A stretch of 64,000 nt of DNA from Heliocidaris tuberculata. Lineage: Eukaryota; Echinodermata; Echinoidea; Camarodonta; Echinometridae. The translations under genes and the position numbers were made by a program. The notes beneath the pieces were generated by a model. That model ran no database searches, was not told where the DNA came from, and worked only from the letters and a program-made list of their open reading frames with translations. Location: positions 15,849,020 through 15,913,019 of the forward strand of contig CM046835.1 of assembly GCA_025618425.1 (NCBI GenBank), read 5' to 3'. Shown here in pieces: positions 22,416 through 33,175 of the stretch. How positions within the stretch are numbered: position 1 is the stretch's first letter; each line of letters opens with the position of its first letter.

Positions 22416-22997
22416 AGGGCAATCCAATCTTGGTAATAAGATGATTTGTGTGAAAGCAGAAAAATAAGAAAAACAGGATGGTGAAAGTTTGAAAGAAATC
22501 GGAAAAGGACTAAGAAAGTTATGGATGTTTGAAAAATGAGATCACTACATCTATGCGAATCTCAAATTAGCAATTTGGTGAGTCAATTGTGACATTTTGG
22601 TGGACAACTCTCCCATTTGTCGTACACAAAAATATCATTAATTTGCGGTTTTCTTCGAGGCGCTTTTACACTCGGGGCAGTACTCAAAATATATTGGAGA
22701 TAGCATATTGTTATAGGTCTTCATGAATGAAAAGATCCTACTGACTTATGCATTTTGAAAAAGAGTGACATTTTAGTCATTTTGTGTTAGAGCGAATGGG
22801 GGAGTTGTCCACAGCTACATCACAGTGATATTACCTATTCGGCCAATTTGAAATTCCCATATGCATAGTGATTACAACTTTCAAAAATTCATAACTTTCT
22901 TACTACTTGTCCGATTTCATTCAAACTTTCACCAATCTGCTTCTCTGATTTTTCCTCTTTCTTTCAAAGCAACTTGCTATTAAGGTTGGATTTCCCT
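22416..22997 (-). mobile_element. Family A, copy 2 (full length)
   Basis: The 582-bp unit is flanked by TTAA at 22412-22415 and 22998-23001 and is the inverse of 3107-3690, with ends AGGGCAATCCAATCTT and the complement of AGGGAAATCCAACCTT. The close similarity of the two copies suggests fairly recent activity. Confidence 0.85.
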
Positions 22998-23330
22998 TTA
23001 AGAAAGGCATATTTTCAAAATGTTCAATTTTTCATAGTGGGAACGCCAAATGTATCGCTAAAAATGTGATATTTATGGATACTTTTTTCATGGCCACTGG
23101 CACTGCTGTTTTTGTTTGACTGTGTTAATGTACCCTGTGTGTGTGATGTGTGATATATTATGGTGCCATGTAAAAAAATGTATTTTAAAGTGATTTTGCA
23201 ATGCAAACGATGGACTGGCCGCACACCGGCTACCGGCCGCACTTCGCAGCATCTACCGTAGGGGTTTAACTTTTTTTTAAACTTCTATTTCTTAAAGTGA
23301 AAGGCTCAAATGGCTCAATCTCTACTCTTT

Positions 23331-23548
23331 ACATTACCGCAGGGAAAGAGGGGACATGATCCAGGTTTTCAAAATACTTTGATGGTATAGATAGACTCAA
23401 TCCAGAATGCTTTTTTGTGAAATCACAGTATCAGAGAACAAGAGGCCATCCATTGAAGTTATTTGCTACTTACTGTCGATTGAACGTCTGGAGTAACTTT
23501 TTTAGTAAACAGGTCATCCAGTCTTGGAACAGTCTCCTTTCAAAGTAA
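23331..23548 (+). pseudogene. LINE reverse-transcriptase 3' end, frameshifted
   Basis: The translation begins YRRERGDMIQVFKIL and, after a frameshift near 23380, continues as FDGIDRLNPECFF, TRGHPLKLF and SKQVIQSWNSL before TAA at 23546-23548. The order R-GD-I-VFK, RGH--KL and V--WN-L is the conserved tail following the reverse-transcriptase domain of non-LTR retrotransposons. One shift removes function. The upstream reverse transcriptase is absent, as expected for a 5'-truncated insertion. Confidence 0.75.
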
Positions 23549-23550
23549 AC

Positions 23551-23677
23551 TCGGCCGATAAATTTTTGTCCACAAAGTAACTTGGTATCGTGTGTGCACA
23601 TCGATCTCTACGATCGCGCACACGGAAAATCGGGACTTTTACGTGTTTGCGATAGGGACCAAATTTTTAACGGCCGA
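23551..23677. mobile_element. Foldback MITE next to the LINE tail
   Basis: TCGGCCGATAAATTTTTGTCC and its inverted, slightly diverged partner at 23656-23677 bound a 127-bp unit, with a second inner hairpin (GTGTGCACATCG with CGATCGCGCACAC). Confidence 0.6.
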
Positions 23678-24420
23678 ATATTTTGGAGGGCAATCAGGAA
23701 ATGTACACAATGACTTGCGATACCCTGTTTCGCCAGAAGTGACAGTAAATTACAGATTTCATTTTTGGAATTATCTTTTCCAACATCGATGAGTTGAATT
23801 TATTGTATTTTATGGATATGTTGGTGTCAGTTTTTGTAAATTAAATGCCGATTTTGAGTGAATGTTGGTGACTTTTGTGCAGTGGTGTTTTGAAAGTCTT
23901 GAGGTGTATGACTGCCTAGAGTCTACACACGAAGTATGGCTAGAGTGCCCAAGTCTTCGCAGTGCCCATGTCTGCGCACAAGCGTAACTGCACGATTCTG
24001 ATAAAACAAAACACGCAACAAACACAAACTTTTCATCCTTATTATAGCAACCGGTATTCAAGCAAAAAACGAGTCAAAATGATGTAAAAAGATCTTTCAG
24101 ATATTTCATTCTCAAGCCTCAAAATGTTGTCTTTCACGTCAAAACTCCCAAACTGCGTGTAAAATGAATGAGTGCACAGACATGGGCTCCATTGTTTTTT
24201 GAACGCTGAAATTACACGGCCGCCGTTTCTTGTGAAAATGGCATTGTTCTTGCTCTAATTTTGATGAGATTTTTTTCAAACTTGCTCTTTAGAATATCAT
24301 GAATAATACAAAACTAAGCTTTAGAGGAATATTGGAGAAATTCTTGTTCATTTTTAGGTCAAATCTTAGGTTCGGAGACATAGGGCTCCCCATGCATCAT
24401 ATAGTAAAGTCGCTACGAGT
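23678..24420. other. Unannotated stretch
   Basis: Short open frames on both strands lack splice or homology support. Nothing else is recognised. Confidence 0.35.
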
Positions 24421-25254
24421 GGTATGCACTAGACCGATGGGATCTGTCTCTTCCTCGGAGAACTTCTCTTTTTCATTACTGACGTTTGTTGGTCAGTTCT
24501 CCTCCTTAGAGACAGATATCACCCATAGACTCGCCTGTGCGAACATTTTGCACCAATTTGAAGCAAGCAGAGGCGACCAAGTTAAATGCATTTTAACCCT
24601 ATCTTAACGGGTCTAGTACCCATTTTCATGTAATAAATACAAAATAATAACTTAGAACTACGTTTTGACTTACCCCTTTCTTGAATTGGTCTATTTTGAA
24701 GCTTCTTTCAAGCTATTTTCTTCCCTAATCCAACACTTTTCCTCCGTATCGCCAATTTTGAAATGCGTGTCACCTGACTTACGTTAGTGATCGTTTTGTG
24801 GTATCGTTTTTTAAAAAAAATCTTCTTTCGTTGTATGGTATCGGCAGTCATTGCCGACACCATAAAAACGATACCACAAAAAGATCACTAACGTAAGTCA
24901 GGTGACACGCATTTCAAAATTGGCGATACGGAGGAAAAGTGTTGGATTAGGGAAGAAAATAGCTTGAAAGAAGCTTCAAAATAGACCAATTCAAGAAAGG
25001 GGTAAGTCAAAACGTAGTTCTAAGTTATTATTTTGTATTTATTACATGAAAATGGGTACTAGACCCGTTAAGATAGGGTTAAAATGCATTTAACTTGGTC
25101 GCCTCTGCTTGCTTCAAATTGGTGCAAAATGTTCGCACAGGCGAGTCTATGGGTGATATCTGTCTCTAAGGAGGAGAACTGACCAACAAACGTCAGTAAT
25201 GAAAAAGAGAAGTTCTCCGAGGAAGAGACAGATCCCATCGGTCTAGGTATGCAC
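24421..25254. mobile_element. Long palindromic transposon with 9-bp target duplication
   Basis: The element itself is 24430-25245 (816 bp). Its two arms, 24430-24812 and about 24864-25245, are identical over every stretch I compared apart from a few bases near the loop; the loop of about 50 bases holds a smaller hairpin (TCGGCA with TGCCGA). The exact duplication GGTATGCAC lies at 24421-24429 and 25246-25254. Terminal repeats of several hundred bases with a 9-bp duplication fit the Mutator (MULE) or Foldback type; Merlin-type elements also make 8-9 bp duplications. No transposase is encoded. Near-identical arms imply a recent insertion or ongoing gene conversion. Confidence 0.85.
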
Positions 25255-25617
25255 CACCTTATACTTAGACTCTTTTAATGTACCAAGCAATACGACCGTG
25301 AGATCTACAGGATATCCTACACTCCCGTACAGATGATGATGATGATGACGATGATTAGATCTATCACTGACTATCAGTCTATGTATTTTATTATTGATAA
25401 AAAAACAACCAAAAAAAACTAGGCTAAAGTAAAGTAAACTAAAGACAAAGTCTAAACACAAATATTAATTTAAAAGTCAAAAGTCAAAACAAAACAAAAA
25501 CAATAAACAAAAGTAACCTAAATATGCAACATTCAACAAAAACAACAGCTTCATTACGAAATATATACACGAGTGACATAATTTTTTCACATATTTACAC
25601 TAACTTTTCCGTTAAGC

Positions 25618-25755
25618 TTACACTACAAATCGACGATCCACGTCAACGGGAACATCACGGAAATCCACCCCGAACTTTCCCCGGACTCTGACCTCTATTT
25701 GTGGTGGAGGCCACTTCCTTGGTATTCCGAGCAATCGTTTCGTTTCGATAAGTTT
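25618..25755 (-). pseudogene. Coding-like remnant, unidentified
   Basis: A minus-strand frame of 45 codons without an ATG ends in TAA at 25618-25620. It reads LIETKRLLGIPRKWPPPQIE, then VRVRGKFGVDFRDVPVDVD. The dense, proline-punctuated, charged text looks like genuine protein rather than noise, and GC content rises here. No family is recognised. It may be a terminal exon without a clear acceptor or a fragment of a decayed retroelement. Confidence 0.35.
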
Positions 25756-26554
25756 TTAACACATTTCATACTAACCTTTTTAATGCTATGTAGAGATTAT
25801 TCCTAAATTAACAGGACCTCTGGCTTATGCAATGTTCTGAGGAACAGATGATTAGTTTCTTAAGGTGAAACTGGACAGCTAACAGTGGGCTGAGTTACAC
25901 TGCTTTCTGACAGGAAGATGCTCCGTTTGCGAGATCCTCCCAAGATGGCCGCTTCCGCAATTCAAAGAGTAGTGAGCCCTCTCAGTTGACAAACAATACA
26001 TGATGTACCGGTAGTAGGTACTTCGCGAACATGACTTCAAACCACTTGAGATGGGGGAAAAGGAACGCATATACCCCCCCCCCCCCCACCCACCCCACTC
26101 CCATCCATACAATTTAGGGCCCAGAAAAATTGATATTCTTGCTGCAATACATGGATCACAATTGCCTCGTAAGTGTTCCCCCCCCCCCCCCCCACTGATG
26201 ACGCGTTGGACAATGCAGATACGCCACTGGTCATATATATTTTTCCGGCCCACAAAGTTATTGAAAATCACTTAAAAATATTTTAATAATGTCAGAATTC
26301 GCTTAAGAGAAATGTGAGTTAATGCACCAGAAACAGATTCGATAACATGTCTCCAATTTGTATTCTCTATCGCTTTGCCCACTTGCAAGTATATAGGTCC
26401 TTAATTTAAAAAAAAAAAAAAGAGCTGCAATTAATGTTATGACTATTCAATCATGATAATCTTGAAAGATAACAAAATAAGAAGGGTGAAAATATCTGCC
26501 GATCTTTGCCTACTCCACGAAAGCAAAAGTCCAGAAGGAGTTTTTGTCAGTGTT
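25756..26554. other. C-tract rich, no gene
   Basis: Runs of C occur at about 26076-26089 and 26179-26194. The words AGATACGCCACTGG near 26213 resemble a hAT-type right end (complement CAGTGGCGTAT), but no matching left end is seen. Confidence 0.35.
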
Positions 26555-26995
26555 ACAATGCAAATGGTAGTCAGGGGGGCGACTGCCCCCCCCCCCCCCC
26601 GACAACTTTTGACAGATTTTTTTTTTTTTTTAATTTCCCCTTTTAGATCTATTTTTAAATTCATTTATTTATTTATTTTGCTTGTCAGAGAATTCTGGAC
26701 CCCATGAAATCTGACCCCCCCCCCCCCAACTGAGCGACTTTTGGAGCACTGGGGACAACTTTTTTTTGCCATTACCCCCTTCCCCCCCCCCCCCCCCCTA
26801 CTGAGCGACTTTTGGAGGGCTGGCGAGACGAAAAAATACGGATCTACCTTTTAAAACTATCCCCACTGAGCGACTTTTTGAGGGCTGGCGAAAAAAAATT
26901 GTCGCCACCCCCCCCCCCCTCCCACTGAGCGAGTTTTGAAGGGCTGGCTGGCAAAATTTGCCCCCTTGTAAAAAAATCCTGGCTACGCCACTGCA
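26555..26995 (+). repeat. Degenerate array of C-tract plus GAGCGACTTTTGG units
   Basis: The word CTGAGCGACTTTTGGAGGGC or a close variant occurs near 26732, 26800, 26867 and 26925, each time preceded by a run of C and followed by GGCGA and an A run. GCTTGTCAGAGAATT lies upstream at about 26680. The right end GGCTACGCCACTG resembles the complement of a hAT-type terminus (CAGTGGCGTAGCC). The same unit makes up 34396-35101. Confidence 0.65.
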
Positions 26996-28769
26996 CACAC
27001 CATAGACTCGCCATGACATACAGCGTATTTGGTTAATAGGAGCTTGTGGGAACCAGATCTGTATCCAGTTCTAAAGACCCCCTTTTTCCAAAATGTTAGA
27101 AGTTCCGAAGACCATCCTTTTCATGATACGCTAGTTCCGAAGCCCCCCCGTTGTCTTGCCGGCGGCACATACCTACCACTTTTGGGTCGAGTGCCCCCCC
27201 TTGGGGGGGGGGGGGTGGCGCTATACAATGGCGCTATACAATGTAGCTATCGTTGATAGAGAGGTCCGTGCAGATGAGTGCCTGTAGATTTTCCCCATCT
27301 CGCAATGAGAAGTTTTTATCACGGAGAACTTTATTGACAGGAGTTTCCACCTCTGAGGTATCTTTATATCAAAAGTGCTTTTCCCCCTTTTTGAGAGAAT
27401 TTTTTTATTGATTATGTAAAAATCTACCTTAAGATTTTACTTATATCTTAGAAAGTTTCAGGAAAAGTCGATCGTCAATGCATGCGTGAGCTGAGCGTGA
27501 AAAGAAAAACGATCTCCTGCATTTTTTAAAAAGTGCGTTAACCAACTAGGCTATAAAATTTGATAATCTACAGTATATAGTTTACTTGACATGAACATAG
27601 AAAAGTTCTTTCCGTTTTTGTTTTGTTTTGTTTTGTTTTTTGTTTTTTGTTCGTGATCCAATGTGGTCTACGAAGAATTTCAGCTTTGTTGCCGGTTGAG
27701 CAGTTTTGGGCATTTTGCATAAATCCAAAAGGGCCACATATATACAACACAAAATAAATTACTAGTACACAATGTGCGCGCTGCACTCAACGCTAACAGT
27801 GTTGTTAATCTTTTGCAATGCAACCTGTGATAAATACAGTTCCCTAATATAACTTCCCTTCGTTGCATCACAGGTTGCATTGCACAAGATGAACTACACA
27901 TTGGAGTTTAATAAGCCCACCACATAGGATCACAAATAAAAAAAAAAAAAGAACCTTCAACAGAAAGAATTTTTCTAGGTTCACTCCAATAAAAACATTA
28001 AAAAAAAAATCTAGGTTCACTATTGGCTATATATATACATATATACATATATATATATAGGCCTACATAAGACTGTTAATTTATCTATAATCTAACTCCT
28101 TGAATTAATATACCTTTAAGGACAAACACCTTTTAGAACAGAACAGATAAAGTTAAAATTTTGCAAGAACAAGAGGCGTATACATACGGTTACAAACGGG
28201 GGGGGGGGGGTGTATCCGCCAACTGATATGGTTCATATTTTATTTTTTCATTTCCAACAAAATACAAATACAAAATACAATTTTCATAACAATACAAAAT
28301 ACAATGTAAAATTTATACAGAACATTACACTTGAAGCTAAGATAGTTCAGTACCTTTGAAAGGAAAAATAGAATAATTACGTATGATATTTGATTTATAT
28401 TCTGTGGAAATTAAGAAATCCACTAAAAAGCAGAGCTTGTACATTGTGGACCCTCTCAGATATTAATAACTGAGAAAAAATAAAGTACCATTAATAAACA
28501 AGAGAAGAAGGATAGTGGGCAACAAAGACAACATTTACTGAAATACCTGACTGGAAGCAACGTAGTTGTACAAAATTATTACTGTCGATAAAAAAGAAAG
28601 AAAGACAAATGGGGAGAAATGGGATAACCACGAGCAACAAGGATAGAGAAAGACACACAATGTGGATATGAAAAAAGAGAAATAAACAATTAATCTTTGC
28701 ATGGCGAACATGTGAAGGTAATCTATGGAATGGCGTGTCATTGTACAGCAAGCTATCAGCAATGAAAGC
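26996..28769. other. Intergenic, simple repeats and one hairpin
   Basis: It contains a (GTTTT)n tract at 27614-27650, a TA-rich microsatellite at 28027-28059, a G run near 28199-28210, and an exact 17-bp inverted repeat (TGCAATGCAACCTGTGA at 27814-27830 and its complement at 27868-27884) around a 37-base loop. No gene is supported. Confidence 0.45.
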
Positions 28770-29020
28770 CAATATAATAATAGTTGTGGATGAGGAAATT
28801 GAGGAAATCTCAAATAATGACAAAAGTACCGATATCTAGCAAAAATACAATATCGTGAAATATGTAGCATTACAAAACAAAATCAATGCTATGTTTGGAG
28901 GAGCAAAGTCATTCATGGTGACAAGACTTAATTGTCAAATAATGACGATTTTAAGTGTTAAATAGGAGAGTGGCATGTAGGAGTCGAACATGTGATTTGA
29001 AATACGGTGACAGAGCTCCA
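28770..29020 (+). repeat. Direct repeat, left copy
   Basis: About 250 bp (from ATAATAATAGTTGTGGATGA to the word AACATGTGATTTGAAATAC and beyond) is repeated at 31409-31685 with moderate divergence. The two copies flank the TA-type element at 29276-31408, so a tandem duplication may have been split by an insertion. Confidence 0.65.
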
Positions 29021-29275
29021 TTAACAAGTGCAACGAACCTACTAGTCACGGTGACGAAAAGCTATTTACATTTGCAAATTATTAAATACTTGGAAAAGTT
29101 AAAGGATGATAAGATGATAAGAATAAGTTGTACATGCCTACAGAATACCAGAGCATTGTTGTTATTAAACACTGTTCATAAACAAAGAAAGCAGTGGCGT
29201 ACCATAATTACAGCAAACTATCCGCAATAAAACCAATGATAACTAGAAATTTAATTCGTCACTGAAGACGAATTA

Positions 29276-30045
29276 GGTGGTCTGTCTTTCACTGTGGCAA
29301 ATTGCTTTGTCAGGTGTGATAATATTTCTGCAACATTATAATCATAATGTTGACGACAATGATGATAAGATATGGTCATATAAGTGATGACAATGACGAT
29401 AATGATATATTGATAATGATCATAATGACAATAATGATGACAATAACCACGATAACCTAAGTGGCATAGCGCCCCTACAGGTTCAATTTTATGGGCGATT
29501 TTTCGAAAAGTGCTTGAAATGGCATGAAACGTTTGCAAAATGAATTTGGGACGATTTGGATCATTTCTAAATTTTGCGCGCGCACGGACGGGCGGGCGTA
29601 CGCGTACGCGCGCGTTTAACGAAATGACCTTGACTGGAATGACAGTGACCTTAACCATGCCAAATATGAAAGAGAAATGACATTTCGTTATGAACATATG
29701 ACCATAAGTTGATTTTCACAAAATGGCGCCTGGATGACGTCACAATAACCTGATGACCTTGAAAAAGATGTGGGAACTTGACCTTATTAGGACTGATGAC
29801 TGACGAAAATATGAAGAAAATTGACTGAGCCGATTTGGAGAAATCGGGATAACGAACTGGACGATTTGATATTGCAGGACATGTGGAAGATTATCCCCTT
29901 AGCTTTAATACACGACAGGGAATGAGATTCTACACAAACTACTGCACACTACTTTCAATAGACATAACACGCAAAATTAGGCGGTTTTTTACATTGTTTG
30001 TGATGGTATATGTTATAATAGTCGAAGAAGATGGTAGAATTGAAG

Positions 30046-30080
<35 letters not shown>

Positions 30081-31408
30081 ACCCACCGGGAGTCGAACCT
30101 GGGTCGCTGGAATGGGAGGCAAGTGCTTTACCAATGGACCAAAATATTTCCAATAGAGATAACACGTAGACGAAAAACGGGATTCTCAAATGACATTTTG
30201 TAGTTAAAAAAAGGGCATGATCCCGACATCTGATCAAAAATTGGAGGGCACATTTATAAAAGCTTATAGTCTCAGCTATAACATACTCAAATTTGGGAGA
30301 AAATCGAGCAGAAATAACAGAGATACTGCTCAAAGAAGACGGGAATGTAGAATCAAGATTTGAGAAAAAGTCATGTCCCATAGAGAATACACGCAAAATG
30401 AGAAAAATTGACATACCTCCTTTAATCGCAAAAATACGCCATGATGCCTTTGTCAAAATGAAAAATCGTGGAACTGATCTTGTAGAGAATTGTCTCAGCT
30501 ACATCATATCCAAATTTGGGCGAAAAATGACCAATATTAAAGGAGTTATAGTCAAATTTGCATAAATTTGATGACGTCATTTTTAAAAAAATGAAATTTT
30601 GAGTTTAGACGCCATTTTGATGACTTTGCAATATAATTGAGGCTCAAATTACCCATGAAATTATATCTATGATTCCTCCTCTACCTAAATATGAAAAAAA
30701 ATTAGGGGGTCAACGACTATTTAAAGGGCTAGAGTTATTTTTGTAGAGGCATGTTTTTACGACTTTTTACACTATTTTGCCCATTGACGCGCGCGCGGAT
30801 TTTAAAGTTTGACGCGCGCGTGTGGCCTTATGGAATGTCGAGAATGCCTGTAAATGGTTGGAAATTGTCAAGAATAGTGTCAGGAACACAAACCATGCGA
30901 AAAAACGGCGTTTTTACACTCTGTACGCGCTGCGCACGTGCATAACGCGCGCACGGACGCGCACGGACGGAAATTTTTGAAATGCTTGAAATGACCTGAA
31001 ACGTACTCTCGTTTGATCCTTGGATGATTTTGAGCAGTTTTAAATTTTGACGCACGCGTACGCGCGCGTCATGACCTCTGGATGACTTTTGACGACATGA
31101 CCTGATGACCCATGACCTGAAGTTAATGTCATGTAAATATGGACAATTTTTGATGATTGGTTATGAAGATATGATTGATAATGTGATTTGACAAAATGGC
31201 GCCTGGATGACGTCACGATGACCTATTGACCTTGATATGTAAACGGGAACATGTCCTCATGGGATGACATCACTGACGAAAATTTGACGAAAATTGATAC
31301 TGGACTTTTCAAGATTTCGAATGGACAAGGAATGGGGGAAATAAAAATAAAGAAGAAAGAAAATTCGGACGAATATAAAAGGTGATCTGTCGATTGCGAC
31401 AGACCACC
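29276..31408. mobile_element. TA-flanked non-autonomous element, 2.1 kb
   Basis: GGTGGTCTGTC at 29276-29286 and its exact complement at 31398-31408 are flanked by TA dinucleotides (29274-29275 and 31409-31410), the target duplication of Tc1/mariner-type elements. The right end itself folds (GGTGATCTGTCG with CGACAGACCACC). Inside, a block with AAATGGCGCCTGGATGACGT occurs twice (about 29721 and 31195), along with several GCGCGCG-rich words, so it has grown by internal duplication. No transposase frame is present. The family assignment rests on the TA duplication only. Confidence 0.65.
30078..30142 (-). other. tRNA-Gly(CCC)-like pseudo-tRNA
   Basis: On the minus strand the segment has A-box TGGTCCATTGGTAAAGC, an anticodon region with CCTCCCA, and B-box GGTTCGACTCC (complement at 30089-30099). 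The 3' acceptor strand does not pair with the bases upstream of the A box, so it is not a functional tRNA. It is followed on that strand by a run of 30 T (30048-30077), which would also end RNA polymerase III transcription. It lies inside the TA-flanked element. Confidence 0.6.
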
Positions 31409-31685
31409 TAATAATATAGTTGTAAATGAGGAAATTTAGGAAATCTCAAGTAATGGCAAGAGTATCTAGCAAAATACAAGATTGTCAAGTATGAAACATT
31501 ACAAAAACAAATACATTGCTATGGTTGGAGGAACCAAGTCGATCATGGTGACAGAGCTTAATAACCATTGCTATTTGTTTAATAAAGAATTCAAGTATTA
31601 ATCAAGAGAGTGGCAGTATATGAAACGAACATGTGATTTGAAATACCAGGGGTTGTCACGGTGACAAAACTCCATTTTTATTTAC
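31409..31685 (+). repeat. Direct repeat, right copy
   Basis: It corresponds to 28770-29020 and starts directly at the right TA of the 2.1-kb element. An added word GGGTTGTCACGGTGAC near the end is not in the same place in the left copy. Confidence 0.6.
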
Positions 31686-31737
31686 ATTTGCAATGAACGG
31701 CCTGCGGAAACCTTTATGACGTCACAGTCAACTTTAA

Positions 31738-32190
31738 AGGGTAATCCTACCAAGTTGCTCTGCAAGAAAGAAGTATTACCGTTTAAGTGTAAAATACAAT
31801 TGAGTACATGTATAGCTAGCAGACTCTGACTTCAGATCTATCTTTAATTTAGACATGATTTTTTTTGTTTAAGTATTCTTTTATTAATTTCTTTTCAGTG
31901 AAATCAACAGATATACAAAAATAGAAACATTAAAATCATGAATAAAGTATATTATATTTATATAATTATATTTGTGTATACTATACAAACGGGAGAGTTA
32001 TCCGCCAGTATGTCACAATCGACTCACCAAATTGCCAATTTGAGATTCAAATAGATGTAGTGATCTCTTTATTCAAACATCCATACCTTTCTTATTCCTT
32101 GTCCGATGTCTTTCAAACTTTCACCATCCTGTTTTTCTTATTGTTATGCTTTCACACAAATCATCTTTATTGACAAGGTTGGATTGCCCT
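31738..32190 (+). mobile_element. Family A, copy 3, internally deleted
   Basis: It is flanked by TTAA (31734-31737 and 32191-32194), begins AGGGTAATCCTACC and ends GGTTGGATTGCCCT. The right 210 bp match 3480-3690 closely, while the left part is rearranged, giving 453 bp instead of about 584. Confidence 0.75.
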
Positions 32191-32422
32191 TTAATGACAT
32201 GGCAAGTTCAATGACAAGCGCGCGCTCATCATGACGTCACAATAGGGCCACGTATGTCACGTTCACTGAACTCTATGGTCACGTTACGTCATTGGGCTAC
32301 ATATGAGTAACGGGGGCGCCGACATTTGCTCCTGCGATATTTGCTCCACAGTCCATATCTCGAAAGGTCAAAGGTTAAGGTCAAGGTCATGATTTGTTTT
32401 TTTGGTCAGGACAATGTGAAGA

Positions 32423-32477
32423 TTAGGATTAGGGTTAGGGTTAGGGTTAGGGTTAGGGTTAGGGTTAGGTTTAGGAT
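32423..32477 (+). repeat. Interstitial telomere-type repeat (TTAGGG)n
   Basis: Six or seven perfect TTAGGG units are edged by variants (TTAGGA, TTAGGT). The tract is far too short to be a chromosome end and ordinary sequence continues on both sides. Confidence 0.85.
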
Positions 32478-32744
32478 TAACATGGCAAAGTTAGACCGGA
32501 GCAATTGTCGCATGAGAAAATGTCATACATCCATCATTTAAGCTAATATCAATTTCCATAAGTGTTGATCTCACATACTATCCTAAACATGCCCTCCCCC
32601 TCCCTCGATTTTGGAGGTGGCCAAGAATGTTCATCCCATATTCATTGCGTTATGCCTATTTCTTCATGACTTTGTGTTGGTCATCCGTAATTACTTGTGA
32701 CCGAAAAGAAGGTGAATTAATTATCATGCAGGCCATGACATGAA

Positions 32745-32880
32745 TACCATGAATACTCCCTAGAGGAGTGGAGAATGTGCACTGTATAATGTGCAGAATC
32801 GCAAATGAATCCAGTGACCGGGGTAATGGTCGGTTACATTGTAACTGGTAAGGCGCTATATAAGAAACAGCTATGATGAC
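32745..32880 (+). mobile_element. SINE fragment (3' half)
   Basis: It matches the 3' half of the SINE at 17093-17462, sharing GAGAATGTGCACTGTA, GGTTACATTGTAACTGGTAA and AAGAAACAGCTAT. The tRNA-like head is missing, as in a 5'-truncated insertion. Confidence 0.75.
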
Positions 32881-32994
32881 CAACTCCTAAAATGAAATCT
32901 TACCTTCATTTAGGCCTATATATTACTTGACATCCATACTGTGCTTCAAATGTCAAATGAGCCCCCACCCCTAGAAAAAGAGAATATAATACAG

Positions 32995-33175
32995 TGGGTG
33001 AAACCTGCCTATGCTATAAAGACCACTCAAGGGAGACAAGAAAAGTGGTCTTTATGAGCAGGTGGTCTTTATGGACAGGTTCCTTCAATACACATTTCAA
33101 TGAGAAATGTTGTTCAAGGAAAACGAAGATTGTGGTCTTTATAGACAGGTGGTCGCTAAAAGCAGGTTTGAATCA
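32995..33175 (+). repeat. Imperfect repeats of GGTCTTTATAGACAGGT type
   Basis: The words GGTCTTTATGAGCAGGTGG, GGTCTTTATGGACAGG and GGTCTTTATAGACAGGTGG follow one another at irregular spacing, with the opening word TATAAAGACCACTC as a partial complement. Similar short units are, to my knowledge, dispersed in several marine invertebrate genomes. Confidence 0.55.

Noticed and set aside
30078..30142. Functional tRNA-Gly gene
   Set aside because: A and B boxes are present but the acceptor stem does not pair, so only a pseudo-tRNA is called.
29251..30456. Open frames of about 100-150 codons in the TA-flanked element
   Set aside because: They run across homopolymers, a pseudo-tRNA and duplicated non-coding blocks, and show no transposase motif such as a DDE/D pattern.
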